A model generated the notes under the pieces. It was not told the DNA's origin. It saw only the letters and a list, made by a program, of their open reading frames with translations, and ran no database searches. Source: Rheinheimera texasensis DSM 17496 (GTDB lineage Bacteria; Pseudomonadota; Gammaproteobacteria; Enterobacterales; Alteromonadaceae). Taken from it: 64,000 nt of DNA. The position numbers were made by a program, and so were the translations under genes. The stretch is from the NCBI RefSeq assembly GCF_000711985.1, contig NZ_JONU01000008.1, positions 496,001 through 560,000 of the forward strand, given 5' to 3'. Positions 12,874-21,578 of the stretch are shown in pieces. Numbering within the stretch: position 1 is the first letter of the stretch; every line of letters begins with the position of its first letter.

Positions 12874-13368
12874 TCAGACTTGTGGCGCCGCCAGAATTGT
12901 CAGACCGTTACGCGGTACTTGCAAAGCAATCTCTGCCAGCGCACCGATGCCTGGGATCTGCAGTGCCGGTGCCAGTTCCAGCAAAGGGTAGACGACAAAC
13001 TCACGTTGGTGCAGGCCATAATGCGGCACTGTCAGCCGTGGTGTTGCGAGAATTTCTTCGCCATACAGCAGGATATCCAAATCCAGCGTGCGTGGGCCCC
13101 AGCGTTCATCTTTACGTTGCCGGCCCTGTTCCAGCTCAATGCGCTGTAATTCGTCCAGTAAGGCTTCCGGCGCTAAGTGCGTATCCAGCGCCGCCACCGC
13201 GTTGACATAATCCGGCTGGTCCTGCGGCCCCATAGGCTTGGAGCCGTAGAAGCTACTGACGGCGGCAAGCTGGCTTTGCGGTAACTGCATCAAAGCGTTC
13301 ACCGCTTGCTGCAGCTGCAAAAGCGGTGCGTCGAGGTTAGCGCCAAGGCCGAGATACACCCGGATCAT
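12874..13368 (-). CDS. folK: 6-hydroxymethyl-7,8-dihydropterin pyrophosphokinase
   Basis: Transfers pyrophosphate from ATP to hydroxymethyl-dihydropterin in folate synthesis. LGLGANL at the N-terminus, the RWGPRTLDLDILLYG signature and the VPHYGLHQREFVVYPLLELAP segment are those of HPPK. 164 residues. Its ATG overlaps the pcnB stop (ATGA), so translation is probably coupled, in the conserved order dksA-gluQ-pcnB-folK. Confidence 0.97.
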   Translation of the reverse strand: MIRVYLGLGANLDAPLLQLQQAVNALMQLPQSQLAAVSSFYGSKPMGPQDQPDYVNAVAALDTHLAPEALLDELQRIELEQGRQRKDERWGPRTLDLDILLYGEEILATPRLTVPHYGLHQREFVVYPLLELAPALQIPGIGALAEIALQVPRNGLTILAAPQV

Positions 13369-15032
13369 GCCTGATCTGCCGCCGGTTTACGTCGCACGGG
13401 TTTGCGTTTACGCCGTGGCTTGCGCGGTTCAATGCCTTCTTTGCCCAAATCCAGCACCAGTTCTTCGCGCTCAGCGTCATCGGCGTTGACAAACTGCTGC
13501 CACCATAACGCCAGTTCGGCCAGCTGACCGCCTTCGGCTTTGGCGCGCAGTTGCATAAAATCAAAAGCACCGCGGAATTTTGGCAACTCCATCAGTTTAA
13601 AGGCGCGCCGGCCGGCCCGTTTGCTCAGGCGGCCCTGCAGCGACCATAAGTCGCGTACGACCAGCGTAAAACGTTTTGGAATGCCGATAGTGCGGACCAG
13701 ATCGTCCAGCACTTCGGTCATGGCGATATTCAACGCGTCGATGTCATTGAGGCCACTTTCAATCAGCAGGGTCTGCATCCGCAGCTCTACCGGATACCAC
13801 AACAACGCCGCGTAAATAAACGCCGGCGTGACCGGCTTATCCTGAGCGACACGCTCGTCGGTGTCTTGCAGCGCGTTGGTAATAAGGTGAAACACTTTGC
13901 CTTCGCTATCTTGTTTCAGCACTTTGTGCACTTGTGGCAGCAACTGTTTCAGAATACCGAGGTCACGCATCATCACAAAGTTGTCAAACGCTTTGCCAGC
14001 CATCAGCAGCTTCAGCGATTCGTCAAATAACCGCGCCGCCGGGATATTTTTCAGCAAGACCGCAAGTTCCGGGATTAATGCAGCAGTGGCAGGTGCCAGA
14101 TCCATATTCAGTTTGGTGGCAAAGCGGATGGCGCGCAGAATGCGCACCGGATCTTCGCGGTAACGGGTTTCCGGGTCGCCAATCAATTCAATTTTGCGCT
14201 GCTGGATGGCTTCTACGCCGTTGGCAAAATCGTAGATAGCAAAATCACGCACTGAGTAATACAGCGCATTGATGCTGAAATCGCGGCGCTCAGCGTCTTC
14301 TTCGATAGTGCCGTAGACGTTGTCGCGCAGGATTTGGCCATGATCAGACCGTACGCCGGCCGGGATGTTTTCTTCTTCTTCGCCACCGCTGTGGTGACCG
14401 CGGAAGGTCGCCACTTCAATCACTTCACGGCCAAACACCACATGGGCCAGGCGGAAGCGCCGGCCAATCAGCCGGCAGTTTTTAAATACGGCGCGCACTT
14501 CGTCTGGTGTGGCGTTGGTAACGACGTCAAAATCTTTTGGAATAAGGCCGAGTAACAAATCGCGGATACAGCCGCCGACCAAATAGGCTTCAAAACCGGC
14601 GTCGTTTAAGCGGTACAGCACTTTGAGTGCATTCGGGCTGATATCTTTACGTGAGATATTGTGCTGGTCGCGTGGGATGACGCGCAGCGCCGGTAAAATC
14701 GCCGATTGATGGTCAGGGTTCAGTTTAGGGCCAAGATTGCTGGTATCACGACGTGGCCTTGGCGTGTCTCGCTGTGTGTCGCGGTGTGAATCATGGCGCG
14801 AACGGTCGCCCTGATACGACGAGTCTTTGTTACGTTCAAAACGTTCACGTGGCGGCCGGCCCGGACGGCCATTGTCGTTGCGCTGATACTCAACATTAGT
14901 GCGGCGTGGCCGGCGTTCCGGTGCAGCTGCAGCTGGTTGCTGACTGTCGGTTTGTTCCACCACAGCTTCGGTGATGGCTTTGGCTTTTTTGCCGGTGAGC
15001 TTGCGGCAAAAATCTAACACTCTGGAAATAAT
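13365..15032 (-). CDS. pcnB: Poly(A) polymerase I, AUU start proposed
   Basis: Adds 3' poly(A) tails that promote RNA decay. The class II nucleotidyltransferase core is clear: YLVGGCIRDLLLG, KDFDVVTNATPDEV, RRFRLAHVVF and RRDFSINALYY, then the RNA-binding domain and a basic C-terminal tail. I place the start at ATT 15032-15030: AAGGAG (15045-15040) sits 7 bases upstream, and the following residues (ISRVLDFCRK) align with E. coli PcnB, which is known to begin at AUU followed by FTRVANFCRK. ATG 15083 has no ribosome site. The 555 residues exceed the ~465 of E. coli because of an Arg/Asp-rich, low-complexity insert (about residues 35-105) between the N-terminus and the catalytic domain. Confidence 0.93.
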   Translation of the reverse strand: MISRVLDFCRKLTGKKAKAITEAVVEQTDSQQPAAAAPERRPRRTNVEYQRNDNGRPGRPPRERFERNKDSSYQGDRSRHDSHRDTQRDTPRPRRDTSNLGPKLNPDHQSAILPALRVIPRDQHNISRKDISPNALKVLYRLNDAGFEAYLVGGCIRDLLLGLIPKDFDVVTNATPDEVRAVFKNCRLIGRRFRLAHVVFGREVIEVATFRGHHSGGEEEENIPAGVRSDHGQILRDNVYGTIEEDAERRDFSINALYYSVRDFAIYDFANGVEAIQQRKIELIGDPETRYREDPVRILRAIRFATKLNMDLAPATAALIPELAVLLKNIPAARLFDESLKLLMAGKAFDNFVMMRDLGILKQLLPQVHKVLKQDSEGKVFHLITNALQDTDERVAQDKPVTPAFIYAALLWYPVELRMQTLLIESGLNDIDALNIAMTEVLDDLVRTIGIPKRFTLVVRDLWSLQGRLSKRAGRRAFKLMELPKFRGAFDFMQLRAKAEGGQLAELALWWQQFVNADDAEREELVLDLGKEGIEPRKPRRKRKPVRRKPAADQA

Positions 15033-15045
15033 GGCCTTTCTCCTT
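15030..15045 (-). promoter_or_regulatory. Ribosome binding site and AUU initiation codon of pcnB
   Basis: On the minus strand AAGGAG (15045-15040) is followed by 7 bases and the ATT triplet at 15032-15030, then a second ATT. No ATG, GTG or TTG in this frame lies at a workable distance from this strong site. Confidence 0.8.
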
Positions 15046-15262
15046 GAAAGAACAGTGTTGTGTGGTGAGTTTTGGCGGCGCATTAATGCGGCACTTGTTG
15101 GCAGCGCATTCCGGTAACAGACAGACTTCAATGCGGCCGGCGGCCAGTCACCTGACAGGCGGAAAAAATTGCCGGTATGATAACGCAGGCTGTCGAAAAA
15201 ATGAATGAAAATACCAGTGCCGCCGGTAATCAGCCAGCAATCTGCCGGCAATCTGAACCCGC

Positions 15263-16159
15263 TCAGTTAAAACTGTTGATTTGAATTTCGGGCTGAGTTG
15301 GCACAGCGGCCGCTTGCCAGTGCTGCAGCGCAAACTTCAACAACTCTGTGACAGGTAGCAGCTCTGCATCAGGTGGCAACTGCTGGCCTAAAAACCGTAG
15401 CGCGGCCGTCAGCGATTGTGCCGGGGCAAAATGGCGAATATCAGTAGCATGATTTTGTTTGCTGAGTTTGTGACCAGGCGCTGTGACAGCCAGTGGTAAA
15501 TGGCCATATACCGGCACCTGGGCGTCAAAAGTGCGGCATAGTGCCTGTTGACGCGGGGTCATCTGTAACAGGTCGGCGCCGCGGATCACTTCGCTGATAC
15601 GTTGCTCGACGTCATCAATCACCACCACCCATTGATACGCAAACAGGCCATCGCGGCGTTTGATGATGTAATCTTCCCCGGCAAGCGCGGTAGGGATTTG
15701 CTGTGTGCCGCGGAACAAATCGAGAAATTCAGTGTTGACCCCTGCGCTTTTCAGACGCCAGGCGAGTGGGCCTGCATCGGCTGCCAAACCGAGGCTTCGG
15801 CAGTGGCCATCATAAATGCCGCCTAAAGCAGCAATCCGGGCGCGGTTACACTGACAGCCGTACAACTGTTGCCGAAACTTTTCGAAATAATCCTGATATA
15901 AATCAATTCGTTGGCTTTGCCAGACCACGCTGTCGTCCCAATAGAGACCAAATTGTTCCAGCGTGCGCAAAATGTCGCTGTCAGCGCCGGGCACAGTGCG
16001 GGGGGAGTCGATATCTTCAATGCGGACCAGCCACTGGCCGCCTTGTGATTTTGCGTGCAGATAACTGCCGAGCGCGGCTACTAATGAGCCGAAATGCAAA
16101 GGGCCGGATGGCGATGGCGCAAACCGGCCCCTGACACAGGAGAATCCGACGGTCATCAT
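15263..16159 (-). CDS. gluQ: Glutamyl-queuosine tRNA(Asp) synthetase
   Basis: Paralogue of the GluRS catalytic domain that glutamylates queuosine at position 34 of tRNA-Asp. The HIGH-like motif PLHFGSLVAALGSYLHA, the truncated zinc-binding segment (CQCNRARI...GHCR) and the KLSKQNH variant of KMSKS are visible; no anticodon-binding domain is present. 298 residues, normal. It starts with overlapping TAATG at the dksA stop, the standard dksA-gluQ arrangement. Confidence 0.95.
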   Translation of the reverse strand: MMTVGFSCVRGRFAPSPSGPLHFGSLVAALGSYLHAKSQGGQWLVRIEDIDSPRTVPGADSDILRTLEQFGLYWDDSVVWQSQRIDLYQDYFEKFRQQLYGCQCNRARIAALGGIYDGHCRSLGLAADAGPLAWRLKSAGVNTEFLDLFRGTQQIPTALAGEDYIIKRRDGLFAYQWVVVIDDVEQRISEVIRGADLLQMTPRQQALCRTFDAQVPVYGHLPLAVTAPGHKLSKQNHATDIRHFAPAQSLTAALRFLGQQLPPDAELLPVTELLKFALQHWQAAAVPTQPEIQINSFN

Positions 16160-16608
16160 TAACCGCCGAGTTGTTTTTCCTTGATCTCTGCCAGCGTCTT
16201 ACAATCGATACACTGGTCAGCCGTTGGACGGGCTTCCAGACGTTTGATACCGATTTCGATGCCGCAGGTATCGCAGTAACCAAAGTCTTCGTCTTCGATT
16301 TTCTGCAGGGTTTTTTCAATCTTTTTCAGTAGTTTGCGCTCGCGGTCGCGGGCACGCAGTTCCAGGCTGAATTCTTCTTCCTGTGCTGCGCGGTCCACTG
16401 GATCCGGGAAGTTTGCAGCTTCGTCGGCCATGTGGTTTTTAGTGCGGTCCACTTCTTCACGCAGCTGTTGACGCCAGGCGTCGAGGATTTTGCGGAAATG
16501 TTCCAGCTGCTTCGGATTCATATACTCTTCGCCCGGCGCTTCCTGATAAGGCAGCACGCCAGCCATGGCCAACAGGCCGAGAGATTTGGTAGTTTTGCCT
16601 TCTGGCAT
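16159..16608 (-). CDS. dksA: RNA polymerase-binding transcription factor DksA
   Basis: ppGpp co-factor that acts through the RNA polymerase secondary channel. The protein has the coiled-coil with the [11 protein letters not shown] tip (Asp-x-x-Asp type acidic tip) and the four-cysteine zinc finger CDTC...CIDC. ATG 16608 is chosen because AGGAGA lies 6-7 bases upstream and the resulting 149 residues match the E. coli size of 151; the frame extends to 16638 without support. First gene of dksA-gluQ(-pcnB-folK). Confidence 0.97.
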   Translation of the reverse strand: MPEGKTTKSLGLLAMAGVLPYQEAPGEEYMNPKQLEHFRKILDAWRQQLREEVDRTKNHMADEAANFPDPVDRAAQEEEFSLELRARDRERKLLKKIEKTLQKIEDEDFGYCDTCGIEIGIKRLEARPTADQCIDCKTLAEIKEKQLGG

Positions 16609-16720
16609 GGTAGTCTCCTGTATAACAGTGCCAAGCAAAAAGATGGCGGCTATTGATAGCAGAATATCGGCACCATCGCAATCACATTAAAAAAAGCCGC
16701 GGAAGTATACAGAGAGACCA

Positions 16721-16749
16721 CAGAACCGTCATCCGGTTCTGCTGTTTTT
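16721..16749 (+). terminator. Terminator-like hairpin in the dksA/tauE intergenic region
   Basis: An 8-bp stem CAGAACCG/CGGTTCTG (16721-16728 with 16734-16741) with a 5-base loop is followed on the plus strand by CTG and five T. No plus-strand gene ends just upstream, so what it would terminate is unclear; it also lies about 110 bases upstream of dksA, possibly in its leader or promoter region. Confidence 0.45.
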
Positions 16750-16851
16750 CTCAGCAAACCGTGGCAATTTTCACCGTTTTCCGTTACATGCGCGGAAAAG
16801 GGCCGGCACAATAGCAGAAAATGAAGTAAATAACAGGAGATTGAGGACAAG

Positions 16852-17652
16852 ATGGAAATTTGGTGGGCATTTTTATTATTGGGCGCAGTCGTCGGTTTTG
16901 TCGCCGGTCTGCTCGGCGTGGGTGGCGGCGCTATTATGGTGCCGGTACTGACGACCTTGTTTATGTCACTGAATTTTCTGCCTGAACAGGTGGTGCACAT
17001 TGCGCTCGCAACGTCGATGGCCTCTATTATTCTGACCAGTATCGCCAGTACCCGCACCCACCAGCAACATCAGGCGGTGTTGTGGCCGGTGGTGCGGCTG
17101 ATGAGCGCCGGCATAGTAGTCGGCACTTTTGGCGCCACTTTTATTGCAGCGCGCGTCAGCGCTTTACCGCTGGCGATTTTTTTCAGTGTCTTTATGGCTT
17201 ATGTCGCGCTGCAGATGCTGCTGAATATCAAACCCAAACCAAGCCGGCACTTACCTGGGGCTGTTGGCATGACTGCGACTGGTATCGGCATCGGCAGTAT
17301 TTCTGCATTGGTTGCGATTGGTGGTGGTTCGCTGACCGTGCCATTTCTGACCTGGTGTAATGTGCGGGTGCAACAGGCGATTGGCACTTCTGCTGCGATT
17401 GGCTTGCCGATTGCGCTGAGTGGCAGCATTGGTTATGCCGTGGCGGGCTGGGATCAAGTTGGTTTGCCGCCATTTAGCCTGGGTTATATCTATTTGCCGG
17501 CAGTGTTATTGATTTCGGCTGTCAGCTTTTTTACTGCGCCGCTCGGCGCAAAACTGGCGCATCGTCTGCCGGTGGCGACTTTAAAGAAAATCTTTGCGCT
17601 GTTGCTGATTGGCCTGAGTGCAAAAATGCTGCATAGCATTCTGAGCCATTAA
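16852..17652 (+). CDS. TauE/SafE (TSUP) family permease
   Basis: Integral membrane protein with about eight helices. The two glycine-rich repeats GLLGVGGGAIMVPVL (near residue 20) and ISALVAIGGGSLTVPFL (near residue 145) are the inverted-repeat signature of the TauE/SafE/YfcA family. These proteins move sulfite, sulfoacetate or other sulfur- or carboxyl-containing anions; substrate unknown. ATG 16852 has GAGG close upstream. The gene stands alone, divergent from dksA. Confidence 0.9.
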   Translation: MEIWWAFLLLGAVVGFVAGLLGVGGGAIMVPVLTTLFMSLNFLPEQVVHIALATSMASIILTSIASTRTHQQHQAVLWPVVRLMSAGIVVGTFGATFIAARVSALPLAIFFSVFMAYVALQMLLNIKPKPSRHLPGAVGMTATGIGIGSISALVAIGGGSLTVPFLTWCNVRVQQAIGTSAAIGLPIALSGSIGYAVAGWDQVGLPPFSLGYIYLPAVLLISAVSFFTAPLGAKLAHRLPVATLKKIFALLLIGLSAKMLHSILSH

Positions 17653-17741
17653 CAGTTGCGGTCCGCGTGGCTGTCCTGTCTTTGCTGCGCTGTGATACAC
17701 TCGGCCCATTGTGGTATTTGTCCCGATTAAAAGGTTTTGTT

Positions 17742-19040
17742 ATGGCTGAACTGTTGCAAATTCAATTAAGCAGCGCTGCTGCTGACGTCCGTTTTGGTAA
17801 AAACCCGCTGTTAACACCAACTGCCGATGGTTATCAAATCCATCAAAGTGGTAATGACACGCTGCGGCAAATTCAAAAAGCCGGCCGTACTTTAGATGGA
17901 CTCGGTGTACAGACTCTGCAACTGGCTGGCGATGGCTGGACGCTGGACAAACAATGGGCCTTTTATCAGGGCTTCTGCAGTGCGAAAAAGTTAGGCGGCG
18001 TGCACTGGACCGGTGACGAAAGCACAGTGAAGCAGCTGGTGGCATTACAGCAATGTTTTGCCTGGGCGAAAAAACAAACTAATGCCGCGCCGGAAGATTT
18101 GTATCCGGAAAAACTCTGCCATGAAGCCATCGAGTTTATCAGTGCGGTGGCCGGGGCCGGTAAAGTCACACACCGGGTGATCAGCGGCGATGCGTTGCTG
18201 AGCGAAGGCTGGGTTGGCGTGCATGCGGTAGGCCGTGGCAGCGACCGCGCTCCGGCGATCCTGGTGCTGGATTACAATCCTTCGGCTGACTCACAAGCAC
18301 CTGTTGCAGCCGCGCTGGTCGGTAAAGGCATTACTTTTGACAGCGGTGGTTATTCGATTAAAGCCTCTGAAGGCATGCTGACCATGAAGTGCGACATGGG
18401 CGGCGCCGCCACTGTTACCGCCGCGCTGGCGCTGGCGATCAGCCAAGGCCTGCAAAAGCGCGTTCAGCTGATTTTATGCTGCGCGGAAAATCTGATTAAT
18501 GGTCGTGCATTTAAACTGGGCGACATCCTGACTTACAAAAACGGCGTGACAGTTGAAATCGTCAACACCGACGCAGAAGGGCGTTTGGTGCTGGCTGACG
18601 GCCTGCAAATCGCAGCAGCTTCAGGTGCACCGCTGGTGATTGATGCAGCGACCTTAACTGGCGCGGCGATGATGGCGGTAGGTACGGAATACAATGCGAT
18701 TTTTGGTCTGGATAAAGGCCTGCAACAACGGGTGCTGGGCTACGCGAGCACAGTCGCTGAACCGGCTTGGCCATTGCCGCTGGAACGCTGGCACCAACAA
18801 CAATGTCCGTCTGCTTATGCCGATACTGCCAATAGCCGGCCGGTCAAAGGCGGCGGTACCGGTGGCGCCAGCAATGCAGCTGGTTTCCTCAGCCGTTTTG
18901 TCGGCAATGACGGCGCCGGTTGGTTGCATGTTGATTTAGCCGCAGCCTTCCAGGGCACTGCCAATGGCTTCTGGGGCGCTGGCGCAACGGGTATGGGCAT
19001 CCGGTTAATTGCCGAGACGCTGCTGCGCGAAACTGCTTAA
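17742..19040 (+). CDS. pepB: M17 leucyl aminopeptidase family protein (peptidase B)
   Basis: Cytosolic two-metal aminopeptidase. The catalytic C-terminal half shows the metal-binding Lys and Asp in KGITFDSGGYSIK, the second site in MKCDMGGAATV and the family signature NTDAEGRL. At 432 residues with a short N-terminal domain and a KGGGTGGASNAAGFLSRF segment it fits PepB rather than PepA. ATG 17742 is preceded by AAAAGG; the frame is open back to 17667 but without a ribosome site. A second, longer M17 enzyme lies at 48346. Confidence 0.9.
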   Translation: MAELLQIQLSSAAADVRFGKNPLLTPTADGYQIHQSGNDTLRQIQKAGRTLDGLGVQTLQLAGDGWTLDKQWAFYQGFCSAKKLGGVHWTGDESTVKQLVALQQCFAWAKKQTNAAPEDLYPEKLCHEAIEFISAVAGAGKVTHRVISGDALLSEGWVGVHAVGRGSDRAPAILVLDYNPSADSQAPVAAALVGKGITFDSGGYSIKASEGMLTMKCDMGGAATVTAALALAISQGLQKRVQLILCCAENLINGRAFKLGDILTYKNGVTVEIVNTDAEGRLVLADGLQIAAASGAPLVIDAATLTGAAMMAVGTEYNAIFGLDKGLQQRVLGYASTVAEPAWPLPLERWHQQQCPSAYADTANSRPVKGGGTGGASNAAGFLSRFVGNDGAGWLHVDLAAAFQGTANGFWGAGATGMGIRLIAETLLRETA

Positions 19041-19103
19041 TCAGACTTGCGGTGGCGCTGAACCTGGCGCTACCGCATATCACTTTTACTGACACGGACT
19101 GCT

Positions 19104-21578
19104 ATGACGCTTGTTCCAGCTGCAGCCTTGCCGGTTGCCGATATTCTGCCTGCGCTAGTGCTGCAACTGGAGCGGCAGTCGGTTTCGATCCTGACTGCGC
19201 CGCCAGGTGCAGGTAAATCCACATATCTGCCGCTTTACTTATTGCAACAGTCTGCTTTTGCCGGCAAAAAAATCATCATGCTGGAACCACGCCGGCTGGC
19301 CGCCAAAAGTATTGCCGCTTATCTGGCGCAGCAGCTGGGTGAAACTGTCGGCCAGACGGTGGGTTATCAAATCAGACTGGAACAAAAGCAATCTGCTGTG
19401 ACCCGCTTGCTGGTGGTGACCGAAGGCGTGTTGATCCGCAAAATGCTCAGTGACCCGCTGCTTGAAGACGTCGACCTGCTGATTTTTGACGAATTCCATG
19501 AACGCAGTCTGCAAACCGACCTCGCGCTCGCGCTGGCGTTGGAAGTGCAGCAGCTCAACGATCAGCTTAAGTTGCTGCTGATGTCGGCCACGCTCGACAG
19601 TGACAAACTCAGTCAGCGTTTACAGGCCCCGGTGCTTAAAAGCCTCGGCCGCAGTTTTCCGGTCGATATCCGCTATCAGGCGCCGACTCAGCAGCCACTG
19701 GCGCTGCAATGTGGCGATATCGTGTTGCAGGCGCTGACGCAACATGATGGCAACCTGCTGGTGTTTTTACCGGGTCAACGTGAAATCGACCAGTGTGCCG
19801 ACTATTTACAGCTGCGCTTGCCGGATGCATCCGTCAAAGTCCATGCGCTGATTGGCAGTTTGTCGCTAGCAGAACAACAAGCCGCCATCGCCGCGCCGCC
19901 AGCCGGCCAGCGCAAAGTGGTGCTGGCGACCAATATCGCCGAAACCAGTTTAACTATCGATGGCATCAGTGTGGTCATTGATTCCGGCCAGGCCCGCGCC
20001 GCAGTGTTTGAGCCGAAACTCGGTTTCAGCAAACTCGAAACTATTCAAATCAGTCAGGCGGCGGCGACGCAAAGGGCCGGCCGCGCCGGCCGTTTAATGC
20101 CAGGCGTCTGTTACCGGCTGGATACCGCTGAGAAATGGCAACGCCGCCGGGCCCAAACGGTGCCGGATATTCTGCAGGCCGATTTACTGGCGCTGCGGCT
20201 TGATATCGCCGGCTGGGGCGCCAAAGTCAGTGATTTGTTCTGGCTGGACCTGCCACCGCCAAAACAGCTGCAGGCCGCCGAACAATGTCTGCAGCTACTT
20301 GGCGCTTTAGACGAACGGCTGCAACTGACCGCCAAAGGCCGGCAGATGCTGGCGTTACCGGTAGAGCCGCGTTTAGCGGCGATGCTATTACATGCCCGGG
20401 AATTAGAGCAGCAAGGTGAGACCGGCGCTACAAGCCTGGCGGCAACCATTGCCGCTCAAATCGAACAGACCCGGCGTTTTACCCAGACTGAACTCAGCAG
20501 CCAGCTGCGGCTACAGACTGACATGGCAAAGCAGCAGTACCAGCAGTTGTTACAGCTGATGCACGGCCGGCACAGCGCCAGTCTGCCTCTGGCACTCACG
20601 CCTGAGCTGTTAAGCCGGGCCTTCCCGGACCGGATCGCGTTGAATCGTGGCCAGGGTTATCTGCTGGCGAATGGCACAGGCGCCAGTCTGCCGCCGGACG
20701 ATGCGCTGCAGGGCGCAGCGGTGCTGGTGGTGGCGGATTTACGGCTTTGGCAACAACAAGCGGTGATAAGCCTTGCCGAGAAATGGACGCTTGATGCGTT
20801 GTTCCAAAGCTGGCAAGCCGATTTAGACTGGCAGAACCGGCTGGAATTTGATGAACAAAATGGCCGTTTTATAGCTGAAAAACAGCTGCGGCTCGGCGCT
20901 TTGGTGCTCAAACGGCAACAGCGTAATGATGAAATACGTAGCGATGACCGGCGACAGGCCTGGCTCGATTATCTGCAGAAAAAAGGTGCACAGGTCTTAA
21001 GCTGGTCTGAAGAAGCATTGCAGTTGCAGCAGCGGCTGGCATTGGCGCGCCAGTTACAGCCAGAGCACAACTGGCCGGATTTAAGCCGTTCGCAGCTACA
21101 GGATACGTTTTCGGACTGGCTTGGGCCTTATCTGGGCGATGTACGTAGTCTCGCGCAGCTACAACAGCTGAACCTGGCGCAAATTCTGCGCGACAGGCTG
21201 GATTATGCCCAGCAACAAAAGCTCGATGCGCTGCTGCCGGCCAGCTGGCGTTCAGTATTGGGCACTTATGTTGCGCTGGATTATCAGCAGGACGGCGAAG
21301 TGCATTTAGCTATCCGGCTGCAGGAAATGTTTGGCCAGCTCACCACGCCAACGGTCGGCCAGAGCGCTGTGCCTGTGACTATCACTTTGTTGTCGCCGGC
21401 GAAACGACCACTGCAGGTGACGCGTGACCTCGCCAGTTTCTGGCAAAATGCTTATCAGGATGTGAAAAAGGAAATGCGCGGGCGTTACCCTAAACATCAT
21501 TGGCCGGACGACCCGGCAGAAGCTGAACCCACCAACAAAACTAAAAAAGCGATGGCGAACAAAGCGACGGACCGATGA
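19104..21578 (+). CDS. hrpB: ATP-dependent RNA helicase HrpB
   Basis: DEAH-type helicase of the bacterial HrpB group. Walker A APPGAGKST (near residue 33), the DEFHERSLQTD form of motif II, SAT (motif III), LVFLPGQREI, VLATNIAETSLTIDG and QRAGRAGR (motif VI) appear in the right order, followed by the HA2 region and the HrpB C-terminal domain ending near FWQNAYQDVKKEMRGRYPKHHWP. 824 residues, normal. It overlaps mrcB by ATGA, the hrpB-mrcB order also seen in E. coli. Confidence 0.96.
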   Translation: MTLVPAAALPVADILPALVLQLERQSVSILTAPPGAGKSTYLPLYLLQQSAFAGKKIIMLEPRRLAAKSIAAYLAQQLGETVGQTVGYQIRLEQKQSAVTRLLVVTEGVLIRKMLSDPLLEDVDLLIFDEFHERSLQTDLALALALEVQQLNDQLKLLLMSATLDSDKLSQRLQAPVLKSLGRSFPVDIRYQAPTQQPLALQCGDIVLQALTQHDGNLLVFLPGQREIDQCADYLQLRLPDASVKVHALIGSLSLAEQQAAIAAPPAGQRKVVLATNIAETSLTIDGISVVIDSGQARAAVFEPKLGFSKLETIQISQAAATQRAGRAGRLMPGVCYRLDTAEKWQRRRAQTVPDILQADLLALRLDIAGWGAKVSDLFWLDLPPPKQLQAAEQCLQLLGALDERLQLTAKGRQMLALPVEPRLAAMLLHARELEQQGETGATSLAATIAAQIEQTRRFTQTELSSQLRLQTDMAKQQYQQLLQLMHGRHSASLPLALTPELLSRAFPDRIALNRGQGYLLANGTGASLPPDDALQGAAVLVVADLRLWQQQAVISLAEKWTLDALFQSWQADLDWQNRLEFDEQNGRFIAEKQLRLGALVLKRQQRNDEIRSDDRRQAWLDYLQKKGAQVLSWSEEALQLQQRLALARQLQPEHNWPDLSRSQLQDTFSDWLGPYLGDVRSLAQLQQLNLAQILRDRLDYAQQQKLDALLPASWRSVLGTYVALDYQQDGEVHLAIRLQEMFGQLTTPTVGQSAVPVTITLLSPAKRPLQVTRDLASFWQNAYQDVKKEMRGRYPKHHWPDDPAEAEPTNKTKKAMANKATDR

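Noticed and set aside
15033-15251. N-terminal extension of pcnB to TTG 15251 or ATG 15083
   Set aside because: No ribosome site and no resemblance to PcnB; the AAGGAG directly before ATT 15032 and the E. coli alignment explain the start.
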